Assembly: GCF_002575655.3 (NCBI RefSeq)
Contig: NC_053039.3
Span: forward strand, 377,867,633 to 377,931,632
DNA from: Aegilops tauschii subsp. strangulata
Lineage: Eukaryota > Streptophyta > Magnoliopsida > Poales > Poaceae
Direction: 5' to 3'
DNA length: 64,000 nucleotides
The position numbers were made by a program, and so were the translations under genes. The notes below the pieces were generated by a model. That model saw only the letters and a list, made by a program, of their open reading frames with translations, ran no database searches and was not told where the DNA came from. Shown here in pieces: positions 10,030-21,822 of this stretch. The stretch's first letter is position 1. The number at the start of each line of letters is the position of its first letter.

Positions 10030-10660
10030 CAATCCAAATATATACTGGCAACTTACAGTCCAAAGCCAGGCCGGGTTAACAAACACCGGATAATTTCTCA
10101 TCATATACTGGCGACTTATCATCTTAAAGCCAGGCCGGTTTAATAAACACCAGATAATTTATCATCATACTGGCGACTTATAGTCGAAAGCCTAGCAACT
10201 TATAGTCCAAAGCCAGGCCGGGTTAACAAACACCGGTGATTTATAATCATGCTTTATTCAACCTGTTTCTGCATACAACAAGCTTAAAGTGTCCTGCCGG
10301 TTTACCGCCCAACGGGTCATAATGCCCAACATATAACCCGGGTTTATAACCAAGGCTGCACTTAAGAAAAATCAAATGTGAAATATATCATACCTGTGAC
10401 ATTGATTTACATCGTTAGTTTACCAACTTTTGTAATAAGGGTGATGACCCCAATCTTGAGTACTGATAACTCCCTCCATATTGTGCTGGTTTATGATAAA
10501 ACCGTACCGAGTTGTGATAAACACCGGATTAACCATATATAATACTGGCGACTTATAGTCGAAACCAGACCGGGTTAAGAAACTCCGGGTTATAAGTGAT
10601 TACGTACTGACAACTTGCAGTTGAAAGTCAAACCGGGTGAACGAACGCCGGTTTATCAAA
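10030..10660 (+). repeat. Degenerate repeats around TACTGGCGACTTATAGTC
   Basis: The phrase (A)TACTGGCGACTTA(T/C)AGTC, followed by AAAGCCAGGCCGGGTTAACA and a CACCGG(A)TAATTT variant, recurs at about 10042, 10105, 10168 and 10545, with another diverged copy near 10605. Spacing is about 60-70 bp within the first cluster. These are minisatellite-like units in the non-coding Gypsy interior. Confidence 0.65.
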
Positions 10661-11141
10661 AAACTTTATAAATCTCATCAAAGGAGAAAAAAACTTAGCA
10701 AATAAAAGCAAATGAAACCCTTGTAGTCGAGGCTTTTCACGGGCTGCCAGGCCCCAAATTCGAGGCTTTTCATGGGCTGCCAGGCCACTGAGTTAAACCA
10801 TTTTACAAAGCCTTTTAAGATGGTCCTCAATCCTTAACCAATCATCATTTTAACTTGACAAGTTCAGAATCTTATTAGAGTAACTTGTCAAAGTTCGATG
10901 GGTCATACCAGGTTTACCTGGGCAGAGTAACTTACTTAAAAAGGTAGGCTAACCCGGGGTTTTAGGTGAATACACCAGGCTTCCAAGCCATGGCTTGATA
11001 GCCTATTACAAGTGTTGATTCTTTGTTCATTTCGACAGCAAAGAATCCCCAAGTAACATTTTGAGCTGTGCTCAGGGGGTGCCTATGTTTGAGTTATTGT
11101 TTTACAACACTCTCTTTGGCCCCGGAGTAATTTGGCTTTGA

Positions 11142-11265
11142 GCCGATCAAGAGGTGTGACTATGGTTCGGATACGACCAAGCCCCCAAGTGATGTTGTGG
11201 CATTGCGCCGATCAAGAGGTGTAGCTATGGTTCGGATACGACCAAGCCCCCAAGTGATATTGTAT
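11142..11265 (+). repeat. Tandem duplication, 65-bp unit
   Basis: GCCGATCAAGAGGTGT starts at 11142 and 11207, each followed by CTATGGTTCGGATACGACCA and AGCCCCCAAGTGAT. The two units differ at a few positions. Confidence 0.8.
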
Positions 11266-12235
11266 GAAGCTTTGATAAGCTGAATCAAGGGGTAAACCGG
11301 ACGCCGCTTTATGAACAGAAGCCCCCATGTAACCACACATGATAAGCCAATAAGGCAGGATACCCTTGTTTGAACCGCGCATCATGGCTGCAGGTCCTCT
11401 TTGGCAACCATTAACTTTTTGCAAGAGATCAATTCTTCTTGAACCGGGATGTTAAACCGGATATTGAGAGCTTCAAAACGTTATGGGAGACATCTTTCCC
11501 TTGAACCGGATCGTAAACCGGATATTTGAGAGCTTCAGTGAGACTGACCTCCCTTGAGCCGGATTTTAAACCGGAATCCTTTCTGATGACCCGGAACTTC
11601 TTCATTGAGCTAGGATTTTGTAACTGTCATATATTTTCTAAGCCGGAAATTTTCTGACGACCTTTAAATTTTCATCAATATAACAGTAGCCTCCGGGACC
11701 GGGTTATCTTTCCCTCCATCATCCTGGGGTTCTTAAATTTGCTGAAACTGGCAAGATTTGCTGAGTTATGTCATTGTAGCCCTCGAGTCTCAAAGGTGAC
11801 TCGAGGAGTTGGCTTGAGATTCTCCATATTTGACCGTCATATAAACCGGCATAAATTGTATATCATCGGTGTTGATAGCATGATGTGAATCCATAGAAGG
11901 TTGAGATGACTGCGGCGGGTTATAAATGATCCCGTATGAGCCGTGTCAGCAACTTGGCCAATGGTTCCTTCCAACTGGCCACTTGAAGCTAACCAAACAG
12001 TAGTGGCGGCGACTTGTGCGCCTGCCCATTGAGCCACCCAGTGCAGACGGCGGTTGATGATAATTTGCCTCCAATTTGAAATAAAACCGGGCTACCCAAG
12101 CTGTGACTTGCTCATAGCGTGTGCACGCTTTATTGGGTAATTCCCACGGTCCTGACGAGTTGATGCGGACTGGACCGCGATATAAACCGGCATGGGTTAT
12201 CCAATAGCTCAGCGATATAATAATCCCTTTTTGCA

Positions 12236-12740
12236 GTGGACAATTTGTCCTGCATTGGAAAACTTGCAAGCCAGAGTAATTGCTCTTTTTAAAGAAAGCA
12301 ATATATAATATGAAAATATAATGGATGGATTTCACCTGATATGTTAAGCCAGAAAATATCCACCGCGGAGTTGATGATCACCATGGTGAAACTGAAATCA
12401 ATCACGCCGAGTCGGCCATGCGAGCAGACGGATGAATCGGCCGCAGCGTTGTAAGCCAGCGTGGTCAGGCGAGGCAATTGCAGGCACGACCCCGGTGAGT
12501 CGAAGTAGTCCGGGCCGCAGGGGCGGCGTCTTGCACACATATTCTTTGATCATTGTGGCACGGTCATATGCTAGCACATGACAGTAATTACGCGATTTAT
12601 ATATCCATGATCCGGCCATCGGCTTTGCAATGACCAATTGTCCTGCATATAAAATGCAAAGACCAAAGTAATTGCTCTTCGACAAAAACAATATGTGCTA
12701 AAATTATACTTAGAGGGATATCACCTGATTCGCCCAGACA
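12236..12740 (+). repeat. Diverged ~400-bp repeat units
   Basis: A segment reading CAATTTGTCCTGCAT, then GTAATTGCTCTT, an AACAATAT-type block and a TCACCTGAT box occurs at about 12240-12340. It recurs at about 12638-12735, and again in diverged form at about 20515-20612 on the other side of the Copia insertion. The interior between copies also shares phrases such as AGTCGGCC and GGGCGGCG. This looks like an old tandem array that the Copia element later split. Confidence 0.55.
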
Positions 12741-12854
12741 ACAGATGAGTCGGCCGTGGCATTGTAAGCCGGTAAGGACGCGTGAACCGCTGCGGACGCG
12801 TGAACCGCCGCAGGTGCGGACGGATATAATCCGAACATCAGGGCGGCGACTTGC

Positions 12855-14590
12855 TGTTGGAAATATGCCCTAGAGGCAATAATAAAATGGTTATTGTTGT
12901 ATTTCCTTGTTCATGATAATTGTCTGTTGTTCATGCTATAATTGTATTAACTGGAAACCGTAATACATGTGTGAATACATAGACCACAACATGTCCCTAG
13001 TAAGCCTCTAGTTGACTAGCTCGTTGATCAATAGATGGTTATGGTTTCCTGACCATGAACATTGGATGTCATTGATAACGGGATCACATCATTAGGAGAA
13101 TGATGTGATGGACAAGACCCAATCCTAAGCACAGCACAAGATCGTGTAGTTCGTTTGCTAGAGCTTTTCTACTGTCAAGTATCATTTCCTTAGACCATGA
13201 GATTGTGCAACTCCCGGATACCGTAGGAATGCTTTGGGTGTACCAAACGTCACAACGTAACTGGGTGTCTATAAAGGTGCACTACAGGTATTTCCGAAAG
13301 TGTCTGTTGGGTTGGCACGAATCGAGACTGGGATTTGTCACTCCGTATGACGGAGAGGTATCTCTGGGCCCACTCGGTAATGCATCATCATAATGAGCTC
13401 AATGTGACTAAGGAGTTAGCCACGGGATCATGCGTTACGGTACGAGTAAAGTGACTTGCCGGTAACGAGATTGAACAAGGTATTGGGATACCGACGATCG
13501 AATCTCGGGCAAGTAACGTACCGATTGACAAAGGGAATTGTATACGGGATTGATTGAATCCTCGACATCGTGGTTCATCCGATGAGATCATCGTGGAACA
13601 TGTGGGAGCCAACATGGGTATCCAGATCCCGCTGTTGGTTATTGACCGGAGAGTCGTCTCGGTCATGTCTGCATGTCTCCCGAACCCGTAGGGTCTACAC
13701 ACTTAAGGTCCGGTGACGCTAGAGTTGTAGAGATATTAGTATGCGGTTAACCGAAAGTTGTTCGGAGTCCCGGATGAGATCCCGGACGTCACGAGGAGTT
13801 CCGGAATGGTCCGGAGGTAAAGATTTATATATGGGAAGTCCTATTTTGGCCACCGGAAAATGTTCGGGATTTTTCGGTATTGTACCGGGAAGGTTCTAGA
13901 AGGTTCCGAAGTGGGGCCCACCTGCATGGGGGGACCCACATGAACGTGGGTAGTGGGGGCAAGGCCCCGCACCCCTGGTCAAGGCGCACCAAGATCCCAC
14001 CTTAGAAGGAATAAGATCATATCCCGAAGGGATAAGATCTAGATCCCTAAAAAAGGGGGATAACAATCGGTGGGGAAGGGAAATGATGGGATTTCTTCCC
14101 CCCCACCTTTGCCAACGCCCCAATGGACTTGGAGGGCAAGAAACCAGCCCCCTCCACCCCCTATATATAGTGGGGAGGCGCATGGGAGCAGCACCCCAAG
14201 CCCCTGGCGCTTCCCTCTCCCTCCCGTGACACCTCTCCCTCTCGCTGTGCTTGGCGAAGCCCTGCCGAGATCCCTGCTGCTTCCATCACCACGCCATCGT
14301 GCTGTTGGATCTCCATCAACCTCTCCCTCCCCTTGCTGGATCAATAAGGAGGAGACGTCTTCCCAACCGTACGTGTGTTGAACGCGGAGGTGCCGTCCGT
14401 TCGGCGCTCGGTCATCGGTGATTTGGATCACGACGAGTACGACTCCATCAACCCCGTTCAGTTGAACGCTTCCACTCGCGATCTACAAGGGTATGTAGAT
14501 GCACTCTTTTCCCTCTCGTTGCTAGAAGACTCCATAGATTGTTCTTGGTGATGCGTAGAAAAATTTGAATTATTGCTACGTTCCCCAACA
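12855..14590 (+). repeat. 5' LTR of the Angela-type element (1736 bp)
   Basis: It runs from TGTTGGAAATATGCCC to ACGTTCCCCAACA. A TATA box (14162-14169) sits about 430 bp before the LTR end, followed by a C-rich leader. The end is joined directly to the primer-binding site. Confidence 0.93.
14162..14169 (+). promoter_or_regulatory. LTR TATA box
   Basis: CTATATATAG in the 5' LTR, at the position where this LTR group has its core promoter. Equivalent boxes lie at 19995-20002 in the 3' LTR and 59246-59253 in the LTR at 57967. Confidence 0.6.
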
Positions 14591-14591
14591 G

Positions 14592-14608
14592 TGGCATCAT
14601 GAGCCAGG
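14592..14608 (+). other. Primer-binding site, tRNA-iMet type
   Basis: TGGCATCATGAGCCAGG follows the 5' LTR by one base. It resembles the usual plant initiator-Met site TGGTATCAGAGCCAGG with small changes. The same variant is found at 59675-59691, so it is a feature of this subfamily and not damage. Confidence 0.7.
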
Positions 14609-14978
14609 TTTATGCGTAGATTCTATGCACGAGTAGAACACAAAGTAGTTGTGGCCGACGATTTGTTCAATTTGCTTACCGTTACTAGTCTTATCTTGAT
14701 TCGGCGGCATTGTGGGATGAAGCGGCCCGGACCGACCTTACACGTACTATTACGTGAGACAGGTTCCACCGACTGACATGCACTTGATGCATAAGGTGGC
14801 TAGCGGGTGTCTGTCTCTCCCACTTTAGTCGGATCGGATTCGATGAAAAGGGTCCTTATGAAGGGTAAATAGCAATTGGCATATCACCGTTGTGGCTTTT
14901 GCGTAGGTAAGAAATGTTCTTGCTAGAAACCCATAGCAGCCACGTAAAACATGCAACAACAATTAGAGGATGTCTAAC

Positions 14979-15128
14979 TTGGGATTTCAGACTAATGCCC
15001 ATGTCAAGAGGTGTGATGCTAACGGTTTAAAATTGTGGCACCAAAGACGGTTTTGAAACGTCACAGAACATATGAGATGTTCCAAAGACTAAAATTGGGA
15101 TTTCAGACTAATGCCCATGTCAAGAGGT
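14979..15128 (+). repeat. Direct repeat in the leader/gag junction
   Basis: A 34-bp phrase beginning TTGGGATTTCAGACTAATGC occurs at 14979-15012 and again at 15095-15128. In the related element at 57967 this region leads into gag. Here gag's N-terminal part is missing and this repeat takes its place, which suggests a rearrangement that was later copied with the element. Confidence 0.7.
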
Positions 15129-15129
15129 A

Positions 15130-18100
15130 TGAGACCTCTGACAAGTTTCTTAAGCCTGCGAACTAAGGGAGAAAAGCTCAATCGTTGAGCATGTGCTCAG
15201 ATTGTCGGAGTACTACAATCACTTGAATCGAGTGGGAGTTAATCTTCCAGATGAGATAGTGATGGTTCTCCATAGTCACTGCCACCAAGCTATTAGAGCT
15301 TCGTGATGAACTATAACATATCGGGGATAGACATGATGATCCTTAAGCAACTCGCGATGTTTGACACCGCGAAAGTAGAAATCAAGAAGGAGCATCAATT
15401 GTTGATGGTTAGTAAAACCACTAGTTTCTAGAAGGGCAAGAAGGGATACTTCATGAAACGGCAAATCAGTTGCTGCTCTAGTGAAGAAACCCAAGGTTGA
15501 ACCCAAACCCGAGACTAAGTGCTTCTGAAATGAGGGGAACGGTCACTGAAGCAGAACTACCCTAGATACTTCGTAGATGAGAAGGCTGGCAAGGTCGACA
15601 GAAGTATATTGGATATACATTATATTAATGTGTACTTTACTAGTACTCCTAGTAGCACCAGGGTATTAGATACCGGTTCGGTTGCTAAGTGTTAGTAACT
15701 CGAAATAAAAGCTGCGGAATAAACGGAGACTAGCTAAAGGTGAGATGACGATATGTGTTGGAAGTGTTTCCAAGGTTGATGTGATCAAGCATCGCATGCT
15801 CCCTCTACCATCGAGATTGGGGTTAAACCTGAATAATAATTATTTGGTGTTTGCGTTGAGCATAGACATGATTGGATTATGTTTATCGCAATAGGTTATT
15901 CATTAAAGGAGAATAATGGTTACTCTGTCTATTTGAATAATACCTTCAATGGTCTTGCACCTAAAATGAATGGTTTATTGAATCTCGATCGTAGTGATAC
16001 ACATGTTCATGCCAAAAGATATAAGATAGTAATGATAGTACCACATACTTGTGGCACTTCCACTTGATTCATATTGGTATAAAACGCATGAAAAAGCTCC
16101 ATGTTGATGGATCTTTGGACTCACTCGTTTTTGAAAAGATTGAGACATGCGAACCATGTCTATTAGTATATATGCATGAAGAAAGTCCATACAGATGGAT
16201 CATTTGGACTCACTTGATTTTGAATCACTTGAGACATGCAAATCATACCACATGGGCAAGATGACTGAAAGGCCTCGTTTTCAGTAAGATGGAACAAGAG
16301 AGCAACTTGTTGGAAGTAATACATTTGATGTGTGCAGTCCAATGAGTGCTGACGCACGCAGTGGATATCGTTACGTTCTTACTTCACAGATGATTTGAGT
16401 AGATGCTGAGAATATTTACTTGATGAAACACAAGTTTGAATTATTGAAAGGTTCAAGTAATTTCAGAGTGAAGTTGAAGATCGTCGTGACAAGAGGATAA
16501 AATGTCTGTGATATGATCATAGAGATGAATATCTGAGTTACGAGTTTGGCACACAATTAAGAAATTGTGGAAATTGTTTCACGACTAATACCGCCTGGAA
16601 CACCATATTGTGATGGTGTGTCCGAACATCATAACTGCACCCTATTGGATATGGTGCATACCATGATGTCTCTTATCGAATTACAACTATCGTTGATGGG
16701 TTAGGCATTAGAGACAACCGCATTCACTTTAAATAGGGCACCACGCAATTCCGTTGAGACGACACCGTATGAACTATGGTTTAGAGAAACCTAAGCTGTC
16801 GTTTCTTAAAAGTTTGGGGCTGCGACGCTTATGTGAAAAAGTTTCAGGCTGATAAGCTCGAACCCAATGCGGATAAATGCATCTTCATAGAGTACCCAAA
16901 ACAGTTGGGTATACCTCCTATTTCAGATCTGGAAGCAAAAGTGATTGTTTCTAGAAACGGGTCCTTTCTCGAGGAAAAGTTTCTCTCGAAAGAATTGAGT
17001 GGGAGGATGGTGGAGACTTGATGAGGTCATTGAACCGTCACTTCAACTAATGTGTAGCAGGGCACAGGAAGTTGTTCCTGTGGCACCTACACCAATTGAA
17101 GTGGAAGCTTATGATAGTGATCATGAAACTTCAGATCAAGTCACTACCAAACCTCATAGGACGACAAGGATGCGTACTACTTCAGAGTGGTACATAATCC
17201 TGTCTTGGAAGTCATGTTGCTAGACAACAATGAACCTACGAGCTATGGAGAAGCGATGGTGGGCCCGGATTCCGATGAATGGCTCGAGGCCATAAAATCC
17301 GAGAGGATCCATGTATGAAAACAAAGTATAGACTTTGAAAGAACTACTTGATGGTCGTAAGGCTGTTGGGTACAGATGGATTTTAAAGGGAAGACAGACA
17401 ATGATGGTAAGTGTCACCATTAAGAAAGCTCGACTTGTCGTTAAGATGTTTTCCGGCAAGTTCAAGGAGTTGACTGCGATGAGACTTTCTCACTCGTAGC
17501 GATGCTAAGAGTGTGTTAGAATTATATTAGCAGTTACTGCATTATTTATGAAATCTTGCAGATAGGATGTCAAAACATTGTTTCCTCGACGATTTCCTTG
17601 AGGAAATGTTGTATGTGATACAACCAGAAGGTTTTGTCAATCCTGAAAGATGCTAACAAGTATGCAAAGCTCCAGCAATCCTTCTAAGGATTGGAGTAAG
17701 CATCTCGGATTTGGAATGAACGCTTTGATGAGATGATCAAAGATTTTGGGTTTATACAAAGTTCATGAGAAACTTGTATTTCCAAAGAAGTGAGTGGGAG
17801 CACTATAGAATTTTTGATGAGTATATGTTGTTAACATATTGTTGATCAGAAATGATGTAGAATTTCTGGAGAGCATCCAGGGTTATTTGAAAAGTGTTTT
17901 TAATGGAAAACCTGGATTATGCTACTTGAACATTGAGCATCAAGATCTATAAGGATAGATCAAAAACGCTTAATAGTACTTTCAAATGAATACATACCGT
18001 GACAAGATTTTGAAGGAGTTCAAAATAGATCAGCAAAGAAGGAGTTCTTGGCTGTGTTACAAGGTGTGAGTATTGAGTAAGACTCAAGACCTGACCACGG

Positions 18101-18535
18101 CAGAAGAAAGAGAAAGGACGAAGGTCGTCCCCTATGCTTTTGACGTAGGCTCTACAATATGCTATGCTGTGTACCGCACCTGAAGTGTGCCTTGCCATGA
18201 GTTAGTCAAGGGGTACAATAGTGATCCAGGAAGGGATCACATGACAGCGGTCGAACTTATCCTTAGTATCTAGTGGACTAAGGAATTTTCTCGATTATGG
18301 AGGTGGAAAGGGGGTTCGTTGTAAAGGGTTACATCGATGCAAACTTTGACACTAATCCGGATGACTCTGAGTAGTGAACCGGATTCGTATAGTAGAGGAG
18401 TTATTTGGAATAGCTCCAAGTAGCGCATGGTAGCTGCATCTACAAGATGACATAGAGATTTGTAAAGCACACACGGATCTAAATGTTGCAGACCCATTGA
18501 CTAAAACCTCTCTCGTAAGCATAACATGATCAAAC
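15130..18535 (+). pseudogene. Degenerate Copia gag-pol remnant
   Basis: Short patches in different frames follow the order of an Angela polyprotein: gag C-terminal part (15161-15420), a ruined zinc knuckle (about 15500-15560), protease (around 15665, LDTGSVA then a stop), pre-integrase and integrase (about 15880-16800), a linker (16833-17220), reverse transcriptase (about 17250-17770) and RNase H, ending near 18510 with a tract resembling ADPLTK. Stops and indels occur every few tens of codons, so no domain is complete and the element cannot have moved by its own proteins in this state. Domain calls rest on side-by-side reading with the better preserved copy at 61358-63835. Confidence 0.85.
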
Positions 18536-18539
18536 CCTA

Positions 18540-18680
18540 GAACTCATTGAGTGTTAATCACATGGTGATGTGAACTAGATTATTGACTCTAGTAAACTCT
18601 TGGGTATTAGTCACATGGCGATGTGAACTTTGAGTGTTAATCACATGGTGATGTGAACTAGATTATTGACTCTAGTGCAA
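18540..18680 (+). repeat. Three short repeats before the polypurine tract
   Basis: AGTGTTAATCACATGGTGATGTGAACT-like units occur three times (about 18549, 18605 and 18630), two of them followed by AGATTATTGACTCTAGT. The same units, inverted, flank the 3' LTR of the Copia element at 37446 (about 39180-39320), so they are an ancestral part of this Copia group. Confidence 0.75.
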
Positions 18681-18689
18681 GTGGGAGAC
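18676..18689 (+). other. Polypurine tract
   Basis: TGCAAGTGGGAGAC directly precedes the 3' LTR, where plus-strand DNA synthesis is primed. Confidence 0.65.
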
Positions 18690-20423
18690 TGTTGGAAATA
18701 TGCCCTAGAGGCAATAATAAAATGGTTATTATTGTATTTCCTTGTTCATGATAATTGTCTGTTGTTCATGCTATAATTGTATTAACTGGAAACCGTAATA
18801 CATGTGTGAATACATAGACCACAACATGTCCCTAGTAAGCCTCTAGTTGACTAGCTCGTTGATCAATAGATGGTTATGGTTTCCTGACCATGGACATTGG
18901 ATGTCATTGATAACGAGATCACATCATTAGGAGAATGATGTGATGGACAAGACCCAATCCTAAGCATAGCACAAGATCGTGTAGTTTGTTTGCTAGAGCT
19001 TTTCTAATGTCAAGTATCATTTCCTTAGACCATGAGATTGTGCAACTCTCGGATACCGTAGGAATGCTTTGGGTGTACCAAACGTCACAACGTAACTGGG
19101 TGGCTATAAAGGTGCACTACAGGTATCTCTGAAAGTGTCTGTTGGGTTGGCACGAATCGAGACTGGGATTTGTCACTCCGTATGACGGAGAGGTATCTCT
19201 GGGCCCACTCGGTAATGCATCATCATAATGAGCTCAATGTGACTAAGGAGTTAGCCACGGGATCATGCGTTACGGTATGAGTAAAGTGACTTGCCGGTAA
19301 CGAGATTGAACAAGGTATTGGGATACCGACGATCGAATCTCGGGCAAGTAACGTACCGATTGACAAAGGGAATTGTATACGGGATTGATTGAATCCTCGA
19401 CATCGTGGTTCATCCGATGAGATCATCGTGGAACATGTGGGAGCCAACATGGGTATCCAGATCCCGCTATTGGTTATTGACCGGAGGGTCGTCTCGGTCA
19501 TGTCTGCATGTCTCCCGAACCCGTAGGGTCTACACACTTAAGGTTCGGTGACGCTAGAGTTGTAGAGATATTAGTATGCGGTTAACCAAAAGTTGTTCGG
19601 AGTCCCGGATGAGATCCCGGACGTCACGAGGAGTTCCAGAATGGTCCGGAGGTAAAGATTTATATATGGGAAGTCCTATTTTGGCCACCGGAAAATGTTC
19701 GGGATTTTTCGGTATTGTACCGGGAAAGTTCTAGAAGGTTCCGAAGTGGGGCCCACCTGCATGGGGGGACCCACATGAACGTGGGTAGTGGGGGCAAGGC
19801 CCCACACCCCTGGTCAAGGCGCACCAAGATCCCACCTTAGAAGGAATAAGATCATATCCCGAAGGGATAAGATCAAGATCCCTAAAAAAGGGGGATAACA
19901 ATCGGTGGGGAAGGGAAATGATGGGATTTCTTTCCCCCACCTTTTCCAATGCCCCAATGGACTCGGAGGGCAAGAAACCAGCCCCCTCCACCCCTATATA
20001 TAGTGGGGAGCCGCATGGGAGCAGCACCCCAAGCCCCTGGCGCCTCCCTCTCCCTCCCGTGACACCTCTCCCTCTCGCTGAGCTTGGCGAAGCCCTGCCG
20101 AGATCCCCACTGCTTCCACCACCACGCCGCCGTGCTGTTGGATCTCCATCAACCTCTCCCTCCCCTTGCTGGATCAAGAAGGAGGAGACGTCTTCCCAAC
20201 CGTACGTGTGTTGAACGCGGAGGTGCCGTCCGTTCGGCGCTCGGTCATCGGTGATTTGGATCACGACGAGTACGACTCCATCAACCCCGTTCACTTGAAC
20301 GCTTCCGCTCGCGATCTACAAGGGTATGTAGATGCACTCTTTTCCCTCTCGTTGCTAGAAGACTCCATAGATTGTTCTTGGTGATGCGTAGAAAAATTTG
20401 AATAATTGCTACGTTCCCCAACA
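18690..20423 (+). repeat. 3' LTR of the Angela-type element (1734 bp)
   Basis: It is colinear with the 5' LTR over its whole length; most differences are transitions. It ends CCCCAACA and is followed by the target copy CTTGC (20424-20428). Confidence 0.93.
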
Positions 20424-20428
20424 CTTGC

Positions 20429-20664
20429 ACGTGTATCCGTTGAGCATCATAGCACGGACAAACACCAGTGCAAAAGTACTGTTGACGCGCCCCCTTAGGC
20501 GACACCTTTTTGTAATGGTCCTACGAAAATATTACAAGATCAAGTAATTGTTCCCTGATGAAAAACAATATGTGTTAATAAAATAGACTCAGATGTATAT
20601 GACCTGATTTCTTCGGACGACCAATGGTCTTTATATACGGCGTCCATGAATAATATTTTTTTTC
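20429..20664 (-). mobile_element. Continuation of the repeat-rich Gypsy interior
   Basis: Sequence left of the Copia element (GGGCGGCGACTTGC) resumes here with ACGTGTATCC, and a diverged copy of the ~400-bp unit follows (20515-20612). The stretch ends near 20664, where an LTR fragment of another family begins. Confidence 0.5.
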
Positions 20665-21327
20665 AACAGATGTGCTCCTGCAAAGGGAGTTTTGCGGAGG
20701 CCAGGGGGCCAAACGCCGGAGACCCTGGCGTCTGGCCCTGGGCTAGACGCCAAGGCCCATGGCGTCTGGGCCAGATGCCACGGACTGTGGCGTCTGGTCC
20801 TGGAAGTCCGAGAAGGACTCTTCCTTGCGGGCAAAACCAACTTTGAGGAGGCTTTTACTCCAAGTTTGGACCCCAAGGCTCAACATATAAATAGACGGGC
20901 AGGGCTAGCACCCAAGACACATCAAGAAACACCAAGCCGTGTGCCTACAACCCCGTCCCTCTAGTTTATCCTCCGTCATAGTTTCGGTTGTGCTTGGCGA
21001 AGCCCTGCGGAGATTGTTCTTCACCAACACCGTCACCACGACGTCGTGCTGCCGGAACTCATCTACTACTTTGCCCCTCTTGCTGGATCAAGAAGGAGAG
21101 GACGTCATCGAGCTGAACGTGTGCTGAACGCGGAGGTGCCGTATGTTCGCTACTTGATCGGGACAAATCGTGAAGGTGTACGACTACATCAAATGCGTTG
21201 ATAAACGTTTCCGCTTTGCGATCTTCAAGGGTATGAAGATGCTCTCCCCTCTCGTTGTTATGCATCTCCTAGATAGATCTTGCATGAGCATAGGATTTTT
21301 TGAAATTGCATGCTACGTTTCCCAACA
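20665..21327 (+). repeat. Copia LTR fragment, 3' part, different family
   Basis: The right end, GCTACGTTTCCCAACA at 21312-21327, and the phrases GGCGAAGCCCTGCGGAGAT and GAACGCGGAGGTGCCGT are shared with the 3' thirds of Angela/BARE-type LTRs, but the upstream part (CCCTGGCGTCTGG repeats near 20720-20800) is not. A TATA-like CATATAAATAG lies at about 20883-20893. The 5' part of the LTR and the interior of the element are missing. Confidence 0.6.
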
Positions 21328-21822
21328 AGTTGGGCATGCGTGGTAGGGTTGCAACGGTTGTTTGCCCCTGCTCAATCTTGGGCTGGATCCTTTTACCGGA
21401 AAAAACTGTTGGACATAGCTTGAAGTGTTTTCGAAAAATGAACGGCTATGATAGGACACTGCTAAAAGATTTGCAACTGATTTGCAATCGAATTTCTCAA
21501 CAACTAGAAAACTTTTTCCCCCTTTGAGAAGCCATTTGTTTAACTTTTCATAAAGAGGGTAACACCTCTGCTTTTTTTGGACAATCAGGATAACACCTCG
21601 GCTTTTCCATACATCGCTCAATTATTTAAACCACATCGACATAGAATACGACATAAATGCCACATTGGGCAGCCAAAGTGGAGGATAACAATAACTGGAA
21701 AGAAAAAAAGAAAATATGAGACTCCGTGCTTTGGAAATCCTATTACTAGGTCGTCATTCATATCGATAAAATAAATTCCCAGCGATCATCTCCCTTTGGT
21801 TGCACCCAAAAAACATGGACAC
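21328..21822. other. Unassigned DNA
   Basis: About 500 bases with no open frame of interest and no repeat family I recognise. A small direct repeat (GGTAACACCTCTGCTTTT and GATAACACCTCGGCTTTT, about 21558 and 21589) is the only internal structure noted. Confidence 0.3.

Larger units (their letters stand above)
8506..12854 (-). mobile_element. Repeat-rich non-coding interior of the minus-strand Gypsy element
   Basis: No gag, protease, polymerase or integrase homology is visible in 4.3 kb. The DNA is built of degenerate short repeats: a motif close to AGCCCCCAAG(G/T)GCCGGGT recurs at least seven times between about 9140 and 9740, a TACTGGCGACTTATAGTC-type unit recurs between about 10040 and 10640, and longer units recur near 12236 and 12636. 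The position next to the 3' LTR suggests the long 3' non-coding region typical of some plant Gypsy clades. The segment continues at 20429 after the Copia insertion. One tRNA-like pseudogene lies at 9469-9541. Confidence 0.6.
12855..20423 (+). mobile_element. Complete Angela-type Copia retrotransposon, interior degenerate
   Basis: Two direct LTRs (12855-14590 and 18690-20423) bound the element. The 5-bp target duplication CTTGC is present on both sides (12850-12854 and 20424-20428), so both ends are secure. A primer-binding site and a polypurine tract are present. By eye the LTRs differ at a few tens of positions, roughly 2%. The interior, about 4.1 kb, is shorter than that of the related element starting at 57967, lacks the start of gag, and is broken by many stops and frameshifts. 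It sits in the repeat-rich Gypsy interior. Confidence 0.93.

Noticed and set aside
19731..20294. A 187-codon minus-strand frame in the 3' LTR of the Angela element
   Set aside because: It is entirely within LTR promoter and leader sequence, is disrupted in the 5' LTR copy (13896-14431), and is low in complexity.
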